Shown one piece after another: positions 48,206 through 57,461 of a stretch of 64,000 bases of DNA (within the stretch, counting starts at the first letter, position 1; every line of letters starts with the position of its first letter). Origin of the DNA: Catenulispora sp. EB89 (lineage in GTDB: Bacteria; Actinomycetota; Actinomycetes; Streptomycetales; Catenulisporaceae); assembly GCF_041261445.1 (NCBI RefSeq), contig NZ_JBGCCU010000014.1, forward strand, positions 62,001 through 126,000. The letters run 5' to 3'. Made by a program: the position numbers and the translations under genes. The notes below the pieces were generated by a model. That model saw only the letters and a list, made by a program, of their open reading frames with translations. It had not been told where the DNA came from and made no database searches.

Positions 48206-48270
48206 CTCGGTGCGGCGGATCCGACGTCTGACCCACTGCGGATCCGACGTCTGACTCACCTCGGATCCGC
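48194..48270. repeat. Tandem repeat made from the VOC gene's last codons
   Basis: TCCGACGTCTGAC occurs at 48194, 48220 and 48243, each within a longer 23-26-bp unit ending GCGGA or TCGGA. The first copy is the Ser-Asp-Val-stop end of the VOC gene. The array lies in the convergent gap with the next gene. Confidence 0.9.
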
Positions 48271-48301
48271 GCCGTCCGTCAGACTCAGCCGACAGCGGAA
48301 C

Positions 48302-48637
48302 TCAGTCCGGTGGCGGCCCGGTCCGCGTCAGCTGCACCATCTCGGCGGTCACCGCCGCCAACCGCCGGGAGTCCTTGTCCGCCTCGACCGCACGCCGCCG
48401 GGCGGCGCGAGCGAACGAGGCACGCTCGCGTTCCAGGATCAGCCGCACGGTGGGATCGGCGTGCTCGGCGTGGTCCAGGCCCTCGATCCACACCGTCTCC
48501 ACGAGGTCCTCGGCCTCGCGGACCAACGCCCGACCGCACAGCTCCCGCATCAGGCGCTCACACGTCGCCTTCTGCCTCGTTTCACGATACCGACGCCAGG
48601 TTGCCGGGCCGAACATCATCCACCACCGCCTCGTCAC
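48302..48637 (-). CDS. Hypothetical helical protein
   Basis: 111 residues from GTG 48637; ATG 48619 is a possible start with GAGG upstream. Not recognised. It is highly charged and helical, with RYRETRQKATCERLMRELCG, LVREAEDLVETVWIEGLDH and RLILERERASFARAARRRAV; no membrane segment. The regular heptad-like spacing suggests a helical bundle or coiled coil. Real coding is supported by natural helix periodicity and GC3, not by homology. Confidence 0.55.
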   Translation of the reverse strand: MTRRWWMMFGPATWRRYRETRQKATCERLMRELCGRALVREAEDLVETVWIEGLDHAEHADPTVRLILERERASFARAARRRAVEADKDSRRLAAVTAEMVQLTRTGPPPD

Positions 48638-48908
48638 ACTCGGGCCATGGGCGACTCAAACTGATCGCGACCGGTTGCCCCGGATTCTGCGATGTAAACG
48701 CCCCCGCCGCCATCCGGCAGCCGCTTCGCAACAGGATCGACACCTGCGCGAGCTGTGCGAACGCGCCGCCGCGCCGACTGGTCCATCCGGTGGACGTGCG
48801 GGGGAGCGCGGCGGTCCATGGCGCGCACGTGTCGCGTACTCGTACCCGGCGTGAGCAAGGACCCATATTCACCGGGCTCTGTCGGCGAGCTCGTCGCACA
48901 ATTGCGCC

Positions 48909-49319
48909 ATGACCCCGATCACCGTCCGCACGCTGGAGGACCTGGACGGCGCGTGGGGCGACCCGCCGGCCGCCGCCACCCGCCTGATCGCCACCGCGCA
49001 CAAGCTGCGCCGGCTCCCTCTCTCGGCGCTCCAGGCAGAAGACCTGCGCCTGCTGATCGGGCAGAACATCGGGCTCTCAAATCTCGTGCCGCTCGCCCTG
49101 GAGCTCCTGCGGAACGACCCGCTCGCGGCCGGCGACTTCTACGAGGGCGCGCTGCTCAAGGCCGTCCTCTCCGTCGACCGCACGTTCTGGGCCGCCCACG
49201 ATGAGCTGGCCGACCAGGTCCGAGCCGTCGTCGCCGCGATCGAGGACCCGCCGTCGCTCCTCGCGGCCGCCATCGCAGCCTTCGATGTGCTCCGACCGGG
49301 CCCGGATCCCCGACGGTAA
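48909..49319 (+). CDS. CdiI-type contact-dependent inhibition immunity protein, orphan
   Basis: 136 residues. TLEDLDGAWGDPPAAATRLI, LRRLPLSALQAEDLRLLIGQ and NIGLSNLVPLALELLRNDPL match the CdiI_2 immunity family (PF18593 by memory). Such proteins neutralise polymorphic toxins in the cytoplasm. No toxin gene or RHS/CdiA end lies beside it, so it may protect from incoming toxins of neighbours. The MarR gene begins 9 bp after its stop. Confidence 0.8.
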   Translation: MTPITVRTLEDLDGAWGDPPAAATRLIATAHKLRRLPLSALQAEDLRLLIGQNIGLSNLVPLALELLRNDPLAAGDFYEGALLKAVLSVDRTFWAAHDELADQVRAVVAAIEDPPSLLAAAIAAFDVLRPGPDPRR

Positions 49320-49328
49320 TGTCGACGC

Positions 49329-49793
49329 ATGACCCGCGAGGACGAGACGACGCCCGCCGCGCTGCCCACTCCGGGAGGCGCCGACGCGATGCTGAGCGAC
49401 CTGTTGTGGGAGGTCTCGGCGCACGTCGAGCTCCTCGGCGAGGCGGAGCTGGCCGATCTTCCGATCTCCACGGCCTCCAGCGGGATGCTCATGACCGTCC
49501 ACGCCGAGCCCGGTGTCACGGTCGCCGAGTTGGCCCGCCGCAAGCCCAAGTCGGCGCAGGCCATCAGCCAGATCGTCGCGCGCCTGGAGAAGCTGGGCCT
49601 GCTTGAGCGGCGCCTGAAGCAGGGGCGCGGTGTCGGTCTGCACCTCACCGCCGAGGGTCGGGACATGGCCGAGGTGGCGTTCCAGCGCGAACGCGCGGTC
49701 GATGCGCGGCTGGTCGGGATCCTCGGCGAGGAGAACCACGAGACCCTGCGCCGCCTGCTCGTCGAGACCCGGGGCCGGCTGCGTACCGCTTAA
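49329..49793 (+). CDS. MarR-family regulator
   Basis: 154 residues from ATG 49329. The winged helix is TVAELARRKPKSAQAISQIV, ARLEKLGLLERRLKQGRGVG, with the usual VGLHLTAEGRDMAEVAFQRE wing and helix. A perfect 7-bp inverted repeat overlaps its stop codon and the SDR promoter, so it likely represses the SDR gene downstream and responds to a small aromatic or oxidised ligand. Confidence 0.92.
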   Translation: MTREDETTPAALPTPGGADAMLSDLLWEVSAHVELLGEAELADLPISTASSGMLMTVHAEPGVTVAELARRKPKSAQAISQIVARLEKLGLLERRLKQGRGVGLHLTAEGRDMAEVAFQRERAVDARLVGILGEENHETLRRLLVETRGRLRTA

Positions 49794-49833
49794 TGCAAGA
49801 CCTTGCATAACCAACATCTTGTGCTAAGTTCGG
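49793..49833 (+). promoter_or_regulatory. MarR operator and promoter of the SDR gene
   Basis: ATGCAAG (49793-49799) and CTTGCAT (49802-49808) form a perfect dyad with a 2-bp centre. It overlaps the -35-like TTGCAT (49803-49808), which stands 16 bp before the -10-like TAAGTT. A MarR dimer here would block RNA polymerase directly. The dyad is sequence fact; the binding is inference. Confidence 0.75.
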
Positions 49834-49895
49834 GGTGTCGGCAGCCGGACTCCGCAGGAGAGCCGCGGCGCGCGCAGCTTGGCGGGAGTCTCGCA

Positions 49896-50660
49896 ATGGT
49901 CCACGCATCCCTGACAGACGTCATCGACCTCACCGGCCGCCGCGCGGTGGTGACCGGCGCGGGCTCCGGCATCGGGCAAGCCGCCGCGGTCGTCCTGGCG
50001 AAGGCGGGCGCCTCGATCCTCGCCCTCGACGTCAACGAAGCAGGCCTCGCGGAATCGAAGGCGCTCGCCTCCGCGTGTTCGGACACGCAGTTCGACGTCG
50101 CGACGGTCGACGTCGCCGACGCCGCCGCGGTCGAGCACGCCCTGGCGGACCAGAGCTTCGCCATCGTGGTCAACGCGGCCGGCATCATGTCCCCGGACTC
50201 GCTCGCCGCGACCGGCCGCCAGGACTGGGACCGCGTCCTGGCGGTGAACCTGACCGGCTGCTTCACCGTCCTCAAGGCGGCCGTCCCGCACCTGCGCCGG
50301 CCCGGCAGCGTGATCCAGATCGCCTCGATGATGGGCCACGCCGGCCTCGCCTTCCCGGCCTACACCGCCACGAAGGGCGCGGTCCTGGCCCTCACCCGCC
50401 AGCTCGCCGCCGAGCTCGGCCCCACCGGCATCCGCGTCAACTCGGTGAGCCCCGGCATGATCCTCACCGGGATGACGCGCGACCACCTCGCCGAAGGCGA
50501 GAACCGCGGCCACATCGCGGACCGCACCCCGCTCCGCACGATCGGCGCACCGGAGGACATCGCGCACGCGGTCCTCTACCTCGCGAGCGACCTGTCCGCG
50601 TTCGTGACGGGCACGGACATCCTGGTCGACGGCGGGCTCACCTCCGTCATCAACCTGTGA
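49896..50660 (+). CDS. SDR-family oxidoreductase
   Basis: 254 residues from ATG 49896 (GGGAG upstream). The cofactor motif TGAGSGIGQ (~20-28), VNAAGIM (NNAG site), and catalytic Ser with YTATKGAVLALTRQLAAELG (YxxxK) are present; the end VTGTDILVDGGLTSVINL is standard. It reduces or oxidises a ketone/alcohol with NAD(P)H. Control by MarR suggests a role in handling a foreign compound. Confidence 0.93.
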   Translation: MVHASLTDVIDLTGRRAVVTGAGSGIGQAAAVVLAKAGASILALDVNEAGLAESKALASACSDTQFDVATVDVADAAAVEHALADQSFAIVVNAAGIMSPDSLAATGRQDWDRVLAVNLTGCFTVLKAAVPHLRRPGSVIQIASMMGHAGLAFPAYTATKGAVLALTRQLAAELGPTGIRVNSVSPGMILTGMTRDHLAEGENRGHIADRTPLRTIGAPEDIAHAVLYLASDLSAFVTGTDILVDGGLTSVINL

Positions 50661-50687
50661 ACGACGGCGCGAGAGCCATCGGCTCCC

Positions 50688-51902
50688 TCACCCCCGCAGC
50701 AGCTGCAGATCGATCGCATCCGCCATCGCCCGCATCCCCACATCGTTCGGATGCAGGTGGTCTCCGGAGTCGTACACCGGATTCAGCGCCGCGATGTTGT
50801 TCAGATCCCGCATCGTCTGGTCGAAGTCGACGACCCCGTCGAACGCGCCGCTGGTCCGGATCCACTCGTTCACGGTCTGCCGCAGCGTTTCGGCGGCCGC
50901 CGTGTAGTACCCGTTGCCCTTGATCGGCATCAGCGTCCCGCCGATGATCCGCACGTGCGCCGCGTGCGCCTGCGCGATCAGCGTCCGGTATCCGGTGATC
51001 AGGTCCTGCGCGGTCAGCGGCGCGCCGCCGGGCCCGGCGTTGTTCCCGATGTCGTTGATGCCCTCCAGCAGGATCACGTCGCGCACCCCCGGCTGCCCGA
51101 GCGCGTCGTGCCCGAAGCGTTTGAGGGCGCTGACCCCCTGCCACAGGTTCGGCACGTCGGTGAGCACCCGGTTGCCCCCGATCCCGGCGTCCACGACGCT
51201 CAGCCGCTGCGGGTCCGGCCCCGCGCCGAGCCGGTCGGCCAGCAGGTCCGGCCAGCGGGTGTAGGTGCCGGTCGAGGAGTGGTACCCGTCGGTGATCGAG
51301 TCGCCGAACGCCACCACGGTGCCCCGCGCCGTCGCCGGGACCACGTCCAGCCCGGACAGGTAGTACCACGACGTCGTAGTACTGCCGAACGCCGCTGGGC
51401 TCTCGTCACTGCTGTGGTCACCGGAGGCGAGGTACGTCGTGTCGAAGGCGTCCGAGTGCCAGGTGGAGGTACCGGTCGGGCCGGGCAGGTAAAGACTGAC
51501 CAGCAGGTTCTCCCCAGCGCTGACTGTGATCGGAACGGCATCGCTGACCACTTCCTGCCCGGCCGGCACGGTCACGGTGCCGGAGTGGCCGAAGGTGACC
51601 TTCTGCGTGCTGCCACCCACCGGCGTCGCACCGCTGGCCTGCGGAGCGACGGCCACAGCGCTCACGACAAGCGGGCTGCTGCTGTACCGGTTGGACAGTG
51701 TGATCCGAGCGTCCGATCCCGCGACGCTGCTGTGCGCGACCATCCGCACGGTCTGGTCGGTGAACGACGGCCCGCCGGTCGTCATGCTCGGCGACCACGC
51801 ACCCACCCGACTCCCGGACGCCTGCGCGGCGCCCTGCGGCGCGATCGTCAGGGCGAGGCCAACCATGGCGGCGACGACGGATCTCAGGACGACGCGTCTC
51901 AC
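50688..51902 (-). CDS. Secreted SGNH/GDSL esterase
   Basis: 404 residues from GTG 51902, which overlaps the GH95 stop (GTGA) with GAGGAG upstream. A signal peptide is clear (SVVAAMVGLALTIAPQGAAQ, then ASG). A beta-domain (~25-175) precedes the hydrolase with GDSITDGYHSS (block I Ser), AGIGGNRVL (II), LLEGINDIGNN (III) and GDHLHPNDVG (Asp/His). It removes acyl groups from polysaccharides such as xylan or pectin outside the cell. It is co-expressed with GH27 and GH95 enzymes. Confidence 0.92.
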   Translation of the reverse strand: MRRVVLRSVVAAMVGLALTIAPQGAAQASGSRVGAWSPSMTTGGPSFTDQTVRMVAHSSVAGSDARITLSNRYSSSPLVVSAVAVAPQASGATPVGGSTQKVTFGHSGTVTVPAGQEVVSDAVPITVSAGENLLVSLYLPGPTGTSTWHSDAFDTTYLASGDHSSDESPAAFGSTTTSWYYLSGLDVVPATARGTVVAFGDSITDGYHSSTGTYTRWPDLLADRLGAGPDPQRLSVVDAGIGGNRVLTDVPNLWQGVSALKRFGHDALGQPGVRDVILLEGINDIGNNAGPGGAPLTAQDLITGYRTLIAQAHAAHVRIIGGTLMPIKGNGYYTAAAETLRQTVNEWIRTSGAFDGVVDFDQTMRDLNNIAALNPVYDSGDHLHPNDVGMRAMADAIDLQLLRG

Positions 51903-54280
51903 AGCTCCTCCAAGGAAACGGACTGCCCGGCCCGCAAGCGCACGACCTGCGTCTTGCCGTTGACCACCACCGTCGTGCTCTGACCACCGACGCTCCGCAA
52001 CCTGGCCCGGGTGACCTTGCCACCCTTCCAAGCGATGTCGACACTGAAGCCGCCCCGCACCCCGACCCCGGTGACCGACCCCGAAGCAGCCCACGCGGCA
52101 GGCAGCGCCGGCAGCAGCTCGACGTACCCGGGCCGCGAGTACACCAGCATGTCGACAGCCGCGGACGGAGTCCCGAAGTTCGCGTCGATCTGGAACGCGC
52201 CGCTGCCGGCCGAGAGGTTGAGGATGTCGAACAGGTTCTGCGCCGTGCCGTTGCTCCCGTCAGTCGATGGCTTCAGGTTGTTGACGTACAGCTGGTAGGC
52301 GTTCTGCGAGTTCTTCAACCGCGACCAGCACAGGCTGCGCCACGCGTTGGCCCAGCCATAGCTGTTCATCCCACGCGCCGTGAGCAGCGCGGTCGCGCCG
52401 GCGACGATGTCCGCAGGCGTCGAACCGTCGGGCCGGATACGGTCGCCGGGGAACAGTCCGAACAGCGGGGACAGATGCCGGTGCTGCGGATCCCCGAGGT
52501 TGTCAGGAGTCATCCACTCCTCCAGCCACCCGGTCGTGGGGCTGACCACCGGCAGGTACAGCTGCTGCTGAAGCCCCTGGACGGTCCGGCTGTATCCGGA
52601 GTCCCGGCCGAGGACCTGAGCCGCGGTCTGGTAGTGGCTGAACAGGCTCCACACCTGCTCCTGCGCATAAGTGATGCCCTTGGCATCCAGCGGCCCCTGC
52701 TCCGGTGACCAGTCGCTGTCCGCGATCAGCACCTGCCGCGTGCTCCCAGAGGGATCCGTCACGGTCGTGGTGATCAGCCGCGCCTCCCAGAACTGCACGG
52801 CGCCCTTGATCAGCGGGTAGATCTTCGCCAGATACGCACGGTCCTGCGTGTACTCGTAGTGCTCGAACAGGTTGTGGCACAGCCACGCGTTCCCGGCCGG
52901 ATGCCACCACCAGCCGCCTCCGCCGTACGGATTGGTGGAGATCGCGATGGTCCAGCCGGCGATCTTCCCGCTGGAGTTGCGGTACCGGTTCGTCGGGCTG
53001 TTGAACAGCCGCTGCGTGATGTCCGTCCACGACGGCAGCTGCGCGAGGCAGTAGTCGGTCAGCGCGTCGAAGCAGTCGGACAGCCCGACCCGGTCGGCCA
53101 TCCAGTAGTTCATCTGCAGGTTGATGTCGGTGTGGAAGTCGGCCATCCACGCCGGGTTGTTGCCGTCCAGCCACAGCCCCTGGAGGTTGAGCGGCAGGCC
53201 GCCCCGGGATCCGGAGATCATCAGGTAGCGCCCGAACTGCACGTACGCGGCTTCCAGCTCCGGGTCGGGGATGTCGTCCCGGGCACGGGCCTGGATCCGG
53301 TCCCAGGTGTCCAGCGCCTTCTGGGACGGGGACGACGCGCCGAAGTCGACGGCGAACGTGCTGAACTCGCCGAGGAAGTCGGCGACGTGCGTGTAGAGCA
53401 GCGCGGTCGGCGCCTGCTGGACCGCGTCGAGGACCTTGGTCTGCGCCAGGCCGAGTGGATCGATGTCCGGGTTCCGGAAACCCGCCGCGAAGTCCGGCGC
53501 GTAGTCGGTGCCGCCGCTGACGACGATCGTCAGGTCCCGGCAACCGGTGAACGACAACGACGTCCCGGTGACGGCGACCGTGCCGGTGCCGCTCTGAGCC
53601 GTGAGGGCCGCGCCGTACGTCAAGCCGTTGGCGAGCGTGCCACCGAACGAGGCGAGCATCTGGGAACTGTCGACGGCAGTGGATTCGCCGTGGGTACCGG
53701 CCAGGGAGACCGTGCCGGTGTACGTGCCGCCGCCGTGCTGCGTGAATCGCAGGACTATGACGTCGTCAGGTCGGCTGGTGAAGATCTGCCGCTGGTAGGT
53801 GACGCCGTTGACGTCGTACGACGTCGTCAGCAGCCCCTGAGCGAGGTCGAGCGTGCGCCGGTAGTTGTTGACCACGCTCAGGTCATGAGCCGGAATGGCG
53901 ACGGTGAGCTGCGCGAGCAGAGCGAAGGAGCCGAAATCGTTGGCGCTGTACGGGAACTGGCCGTCGCTCTGCAACGAGTCGTTGCGGCCGCCGGTCCACA
54001 GCGTGTCGTCGGTGATCGTCAGGTACTCGGAGCCGGGGTCGTTGCTCGCCAGCGCCCCGAGCCGGCCGTTCCCGACCGGCAGGCCCTGCGTCATCATCGA
54101 GGAGGGGGAGGCGGGCGCCTGCCACCACAGCTGGTTCTTCGCGGCCAGAGCCGGGGACAGCAGCGGGGACTGTGCCGGACGTACCGGGGCCGGCGTGGCC
54201 GCGAAGGCGGGCCGCACGCCGAACACGGTGACCGCGCCGGCTGCGGCGCCGGCCAGGAAGCTTCTGCGAGGGATGTCCAT
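51899..54280 (-). CDS. Secreted GH95 alpha-L-fucosidase (or alpha-L-galactosidase)
   Basis: 793 residues from ATG 54280. A Tat signal is visible: RRSFLAGAAAGAVTVFG. GH95 hallmarks: LPVGNGRLGALASNDPGSEY, TLWTGGR, HTDINLQMNYW (catalytic Asn pair), SDWSPEQG (acid Glu) and HLSPLFGLFPGD. Enzymes of this family cleave terminal alpha-1,2-L-fucose or L-galactose from plant or host glycans by inversion. It is between GH27 and the esterase, overlapping the latter by 4 bp. Confidence 0.93.
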   Translation of the reverse strand: MDIPRRSFLAGAAAGAVTVFGVRPAFAATPAPVRPAQSPLLSPALAAKNQLWWQAPASPSSMMTQGLPVGNGRLGALASNDPGSEYLTITDDTLWTGGRNDSLQSDGQFPYSANDFGSFALLAQLTVAIPAHDLSVVNNYRRTLDLAQGLLTTSYDVNGVTYQRQIFTSRPDDVIVLRFTQHGGGTYTGTVSLAGTHGESTAVDSSQMLASFGGTLANGLTYGAALTAQSGTGTVAVTGTSLSFTGCRDLTIVVSGGTDYAPDFAAGFRNPDIDPLGLAQTKVLDAVQQAPTALLYTHVADFLGEFSTFAVDFGASSPSQKALDTWDRIQARARDDIPDPELEAAYVQFGRYLMISGSRGGLPLNLQGLWLDGNNPAWMADFHTDINLQMNYWMADRVGLSDCFDALTDYCLAQLPSWTDITQRLFNSPTNRYRNSSGKIAGWTIAISTNPYGGGGWWWHPAGNAWLCHNLFEHYEYTQDRAYLAKIYPLIKGAVQFWEARLITTTVTDPSGSTRQVLIADSDWSPEQGPLDAKGITYAQEQVWSLFSHYQTAAQVLGRDSGYSRTVQGLQQQLYLPVVSPTTGWLEEWMTPDNLGDPQHRHLSPLFGLFPGDRIRPDGSTPADIVAGATALLTARGMNSYGWANAWRSLCWSRLKNSQNAYQLYVNNLKPSTDGSNGTAQNLFDILNLSAGSGAFQIDANFGTPSAAVDMLVYSRPGYVELLPALPAAWAASGSVTGVGVRGGFSVDIAWKGGKVTRARLRSVGGQSTTVVVNGKTQVVRLRAGQSVSLEEL

Positions 54281-54310
54281 GGTCGTGCACTCCGTTGGTG
54301 AGGGATGGAC

Positions 54311-54351
54311 GGCGCGGGGCCGGTCCGGGTCGCCGGTCCCGGCCCCGCGCC
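54311..54351 (-). terminator. Hairpin between GH27 and GH95 genes
   Basis: GGCGCGGGGCCGG (54311-54323) pairs with CCGGCCCCGCGCC (54339-54351), 13 perfect bp, 15-nt loop. It lies in the 77-bp space after GH27 and before GH95 and could act as a partial terminator lowering the downstream genes. Confidence 0.65.
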
Positions 54352-54357
54352 GGCGGG

Positions 54358-56205
54358 TCAGGAGGACGCGGGGACGTCGATCTTGTCGATGTCGGGGGAG
54401 TACCACCCGTTGCTGTCGAAGGTGATGGTGTTGGCGCCCGCGTTCAGTCCCAGCTGGAAGCTGATGGAGTGGACGGTGTTCCAGTCGCCGGTGGACGGGA
54501 AGGCGATGTTCGTGCCGCTGCCGGTGTTGGAGGAGATGGTCGCGGTCCGGTCGGTGCTGCCGTCGACGTAGGCGACGGTGATGGTGTAGATCCCGGCCTT
54601 CTTCACCGTGATGCCGTTGAACTGGAGCTTCGCGGTGCCGTAGAGGTTCCCGACCTTCTTCCCGCCCGAGCACTCGGAGCAGTCGCCGATCGCGGCGCTG
54701 CCGGACAGCGTGTTGGTCGGGGACTCGGCCTCGTAGGCGGTGGTGGTCACGGGGCTGCCGGCGGGCCGGACGGTGAACAGGCGCGAGCCGTGCGCGGGCA
54801 GCGCCTCGGTGATCTGGTTGCGGTAGCTGCCGAGGTCCTGGTGGTTCCACAGGTCGTGCACCGCGGCGTTGCCCTGGAACCCGAGGGCGGCCCAGTTGGC
54901 GGTGACGGCTTCAGGCGCGGCGGCGAGGTTGAACAGCGCGACGGTGTAGCTTCCGTCGGCGTTCTTGGCGGCCCAGACCTGCTGGTCGCCCATGGTGCTG
55001 ATCGGCCGGGCGACCGGCGAGGCGCTCTGGTCGACGGCGATGACCTCGCGGTTGGTCAGCAGCGACAGGCCGTAGCTGTCCAGCTGGGTGAGGTCGTCGC
55101 CGGTGAACAGCGGGGACTTGTTGATGGCCCACAGCGTCTCGTAGCTCTGCCGCTCGGCGTTGGTCAGGCCGTCCATCGTGCCGTTGCCGACGTCGAGCGA
55201 GTCCAGGTCGTTCCAGCCGCCGGGGGCGGCCACGTCGCTCCACACCGGCGCGTCGTTCCAGCGCGCCTTGACCGAGTTGTCCCAGGTGACCAGCGTGCTG
55301 CAGTAGCACTCGACGTCGGTGTCGATGCGCCAGCCGTTCGAGTACTGCTTCCAGGTGGCGGCGGTGCCCCGGTCGAGCGACCAGGAGAGCTCCAGGTGGA
55401 TGGGGCGGCCGGTGGCGGCGATGGCCTGGTTCCAGGCGGCCACGTCCGGGGTGTTGTCGTAGTTGTCGCCGGACTTGCCCGAGCCGGGCCCGACGCCGTC
55501 GACCTTCAGGAAGTCGTAGCCCCAGTCGGCGAGCATCTGCGCCTGGGAGTCGACGTACTTCTGCGCGCAGGCGTTGGCGAAGTTCAGCTTGTAGGAGCTG
55601 TCCCAGCCGTTGGTGGTGCGCAGGTCCGGATAGACGATGTCGGCCGTGGTGCAGCCGGGGGCGTTCCAGATCGGGACGGTGCCGCCGCCGTAGGCTTCCT
55701 TCTCCAGGCCGACCGGGAGGTAGATACCGGCCTTGAGGCCCTTGGCGTGGATGTGGTCTGCGACCGCCTTCATCCCGTTCGGGAAGCGGACCGGGTCCGG
55801 GGCCTGCCGGGCGTTCTGGTCGTATTCGGGCTTCCACGTGTTGTCGCGCCACCAGCCGGCGTCGATGTTGACGTAGTCGTAGCCGTAGGCGCTGAGGGTG
55901 GCCGCCAAGGCGTCGGTCTGCTTCAGGACATTGGCCTCGGTCAGGTAGCTGTAGCTGCCGTTGGTGTTCAGCCCCGGATACGACGAGGACTGCATGCTCC
56001 AGCTCGACCAGCCCATGTAGGGCGTGGCGGCCATGGTGGTCGCGGTGGTGCTTGCGGCGGCGGTCGCGGTTGTCCGTGCGGCCGAGCTGTGGGTGTCGGC
56101 CTGCACGGCTGCTGCCGGGACGACCGCGGCGACCGTGCCCGCGGAGACCAGGATCAGCGCGGCTCTGGCGATTTTGGGCAGGCGGGGGTACGAGGATGAC
56201 CGCAT
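54358..56205 (-). CDS. Secreted GH27 alpha-galactosidase with C-terminal CBM35-like domain
   Basis: 615 residues from ATG 56205, AGGAGG upstream. Signal peptide in residues 1-37 (IARAALILVSAGTVAAVVPA). The GH27 barrel (~60-370): MGWSSWSMQ, YGYDYVNIDAGWWR, DFLKVDGVG (nucleophile Asp) and WRIDTDVECY (acid/base Asp). A beta domain follows, then a CBM35/CBM6-like domain (~485-615, YEAESPTNTLSGSAAIGDCS, SECSGGKKVGNLYG). It frees alpha-galactose (or beta-L-arabinose) from plant polysaccharides. Second gene after the ROK regulator. Confidence 0.94.
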   Translation of the reverse strand: MRSSSYPRLPKIARAALILVSAGTVAAVVPAAAVQADTHSSAARTTATAAASTTATTMAATPYMGWSSWSMQSSSYPGLNTNGSYSYLTEANVLKQTDALAATLSAYGYDYVNIDAGWWRDNTWKPEYDQNARQAPDPVRFPNGMKAVADHIHAKGLKAGIYLPVGLEKEAYGGGTVPIWNAPGCTTADIVYPDLRTTNGWDSSYKLNFANACAQKYVDSQAQMLADWGYDFLKVDGVGPGSGKSGDNYDNTPDVAAWNQAIAATGRPIHLELSWSLDRGTAATWKQYSNGWRIDTDVECYCSTLVTWDNSVKARWNDAPVWSDVAAPGGWNDLDSLDVGNGTMDGLTNAERQSYETLWAINKSPLFTGDDLTQLDSYGLSLLTNREVIAVDQSASPVARPISTMGDQQVWAAKNADGSYTVALFNLAAAPEAVTANWAALGFQGNAAVHDLWNHQDLGSYRNQITEALPAHGSRLFTVRPAGSPVTTTAYEAESPTNTLSGSAAIGDCSECSGGKKVGNLYGTAKLQFNGITVKKAGIYTITVAYVDGSTDRTATISSNTGSGTNIAFPSTGDWNTVHSISFQLGLNAGANTITFDSNGWYSPDIDKIDVPASS

Positions 56206-56278
56206 GGGTCGAACCTCCTGTGTGGGGTGGGAGATATGTTTTTTGGTGCTGGGACTGCCTTGGATTGCCTGATGCGTG

Positions 56279-57454
56279 TTACTGCGTGTCCGAACCGATG
56301 AAGGACTGGATCGAGGTCGCCGCGGCGCCGCGCGCCCACTCCTCGAACGACAGCGGCCGGGTCATCAGGTCGCACTGGGCCGCGGTGCCGAACGCCGCCG
56401 CCACGAACGCCTCGCGGATCCCGTCGGCGAACAGGTCGTAGGCGGCCAGCCCCTCGCCGGAGATGATCACCCGGTCCGGGCCGAACAGGTTGACGACGCA
56501 GCCGATGGCCCGGCCGATCGCCGCGCCGGCCCGGGCGTAGACCGCACGGGCCCCGGGGTCGCCGCGGCGGGCCATCTCCAGCGCGTCGGCCACCGTGGCC
56601 ACGGGTTCCCCCGAGGCCTCGCGGACGTCGCGCAGGATCGCCGGGTCCGCCGCGATGGCTTCGACGCACCCGTGGTTGCCGCAGTGGCACTGCGGGCCGA
56701 GCGGTTCGATGGGCAGATGGCCGATCTCGCCGGCCACTCCGTGCGTGCCCGACACCACGCGTCCGTGGACCACGAGGCCGCAGCCGATGCCGGCGCCGAC
56801 GGTCACGAGCGCGAAGTCGGACAGCCCGACTCCGGCCCCGAACCACTGCTCGGCGACGGTGAGCGCCCGGACGTCGTTGTCGACCGTGACCGGCAGCCCG
56901 GTGGCGGACGCGGCGATCTCGGCGAGCGGGACGTCCCGCCACTCCAGGAAGGGCGAGTAGCGGACCACGCCCTCGGCCCGGTCCACGTCGCCGGAGACGG
57001 CGATGCCCAGGCCCCGTACCGGCACACCCAGTCCGTCGGCTTCCGTGGACAGCTCCCCGACCAGCGCGGTGATCGCCGGGAGCACGGCCTCCGGCTCCCG
57101 GTCCGTGAGCCGGACGTGCCGGGCCGCCCGGACCCGGCAGCGCAGATCGGTCAGGACGGCGATGATCTCGTCGGCGGTCACCTTGACCCCGATGAACCAC
57201 GCCCGCCCCGCGTTCACCCGGACCGGATTGGCCGGGCGCCCCAGGGCGGAGCGCGCACCCTCGTTGAGGTCTTCGACGAGGTAGCCCACGTCCATGAGCG
57301 GCCGCACCGCCTTGGTCACGGCGGCCGCGGACAGGCCGGCCCGCTGCGCGATCTCGCTCCGGGTGATCGGCCCGTGGGCGAGCACGGTGGTGAAGACCAG
57401 GGACGCGGCGGGCGTCGCGGTCAGGACCAGGTCGTCGGCGGGAGTGGTGTGCAC
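56279..57454 (-). CDS. ROK-family repressor
   Basis: 391 residues. GTG 57454 is preferred since a consensus promoter ends 7 nt before it; upstream start codons lie inside that promoter. Winged helix: PITRSEIAQRAGLSAAAVTK, AVRPLMDVGYL. ROK domain: VDNDVRALTVAEQWFGAG, GIGCGLVVHGRVVSGTHGVA, GEIGHLPIEPLG and zinc motif CHCGNHGCVE. It senses a free sugar or sugar phosphate and should control its own operon, including GH27, GH95 and the esterase. Confidence 0.94.
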   Translation of the reverse strand: MHTTPADDLVLTATPAASLVFTTVLAHGPITRSEIAQRAGLSAAAVTKAVRPLMDVGYLVEDLNEGARSALGRPANPVRVNAGRAWFIGVKVTADEIIAVLTDLRCRVRAARHVRLTDREPEAVLPAITALVGELSTEADGLGVPVRGLGIAVSGDVDRAEGVVRYSPFLEWRDVPLAEIAASATGLPVTVDNDVRALTVAEQWFGAGVGLSDFALVTVGAGIGCGLVVHGRVVSGTHGVAGEIGHLPIEPLGPQCHCGNHGCVEAIAADPAILRDVREASGEPVATVADALEMARRGDPGARAVYARAGAAIGRAIGCVVNLFGPDRVIISGEGLAAYDLFADGIREAFVAAAFGTAAQCDLMTRPLSFEEWARGAAATSIQSFIGSDTQ

Positions 57455-57461
57455 GGCCGGA

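Noticed and set aside
48638-48908. Several overlapping open frames on both strands between the helical protein and the CdiI-like gene
   Set aside because: None has a ribosome site, plausible protein composition or recognisable motif; treated as a gene-free gap with the promoter of the CdiI-like gene.
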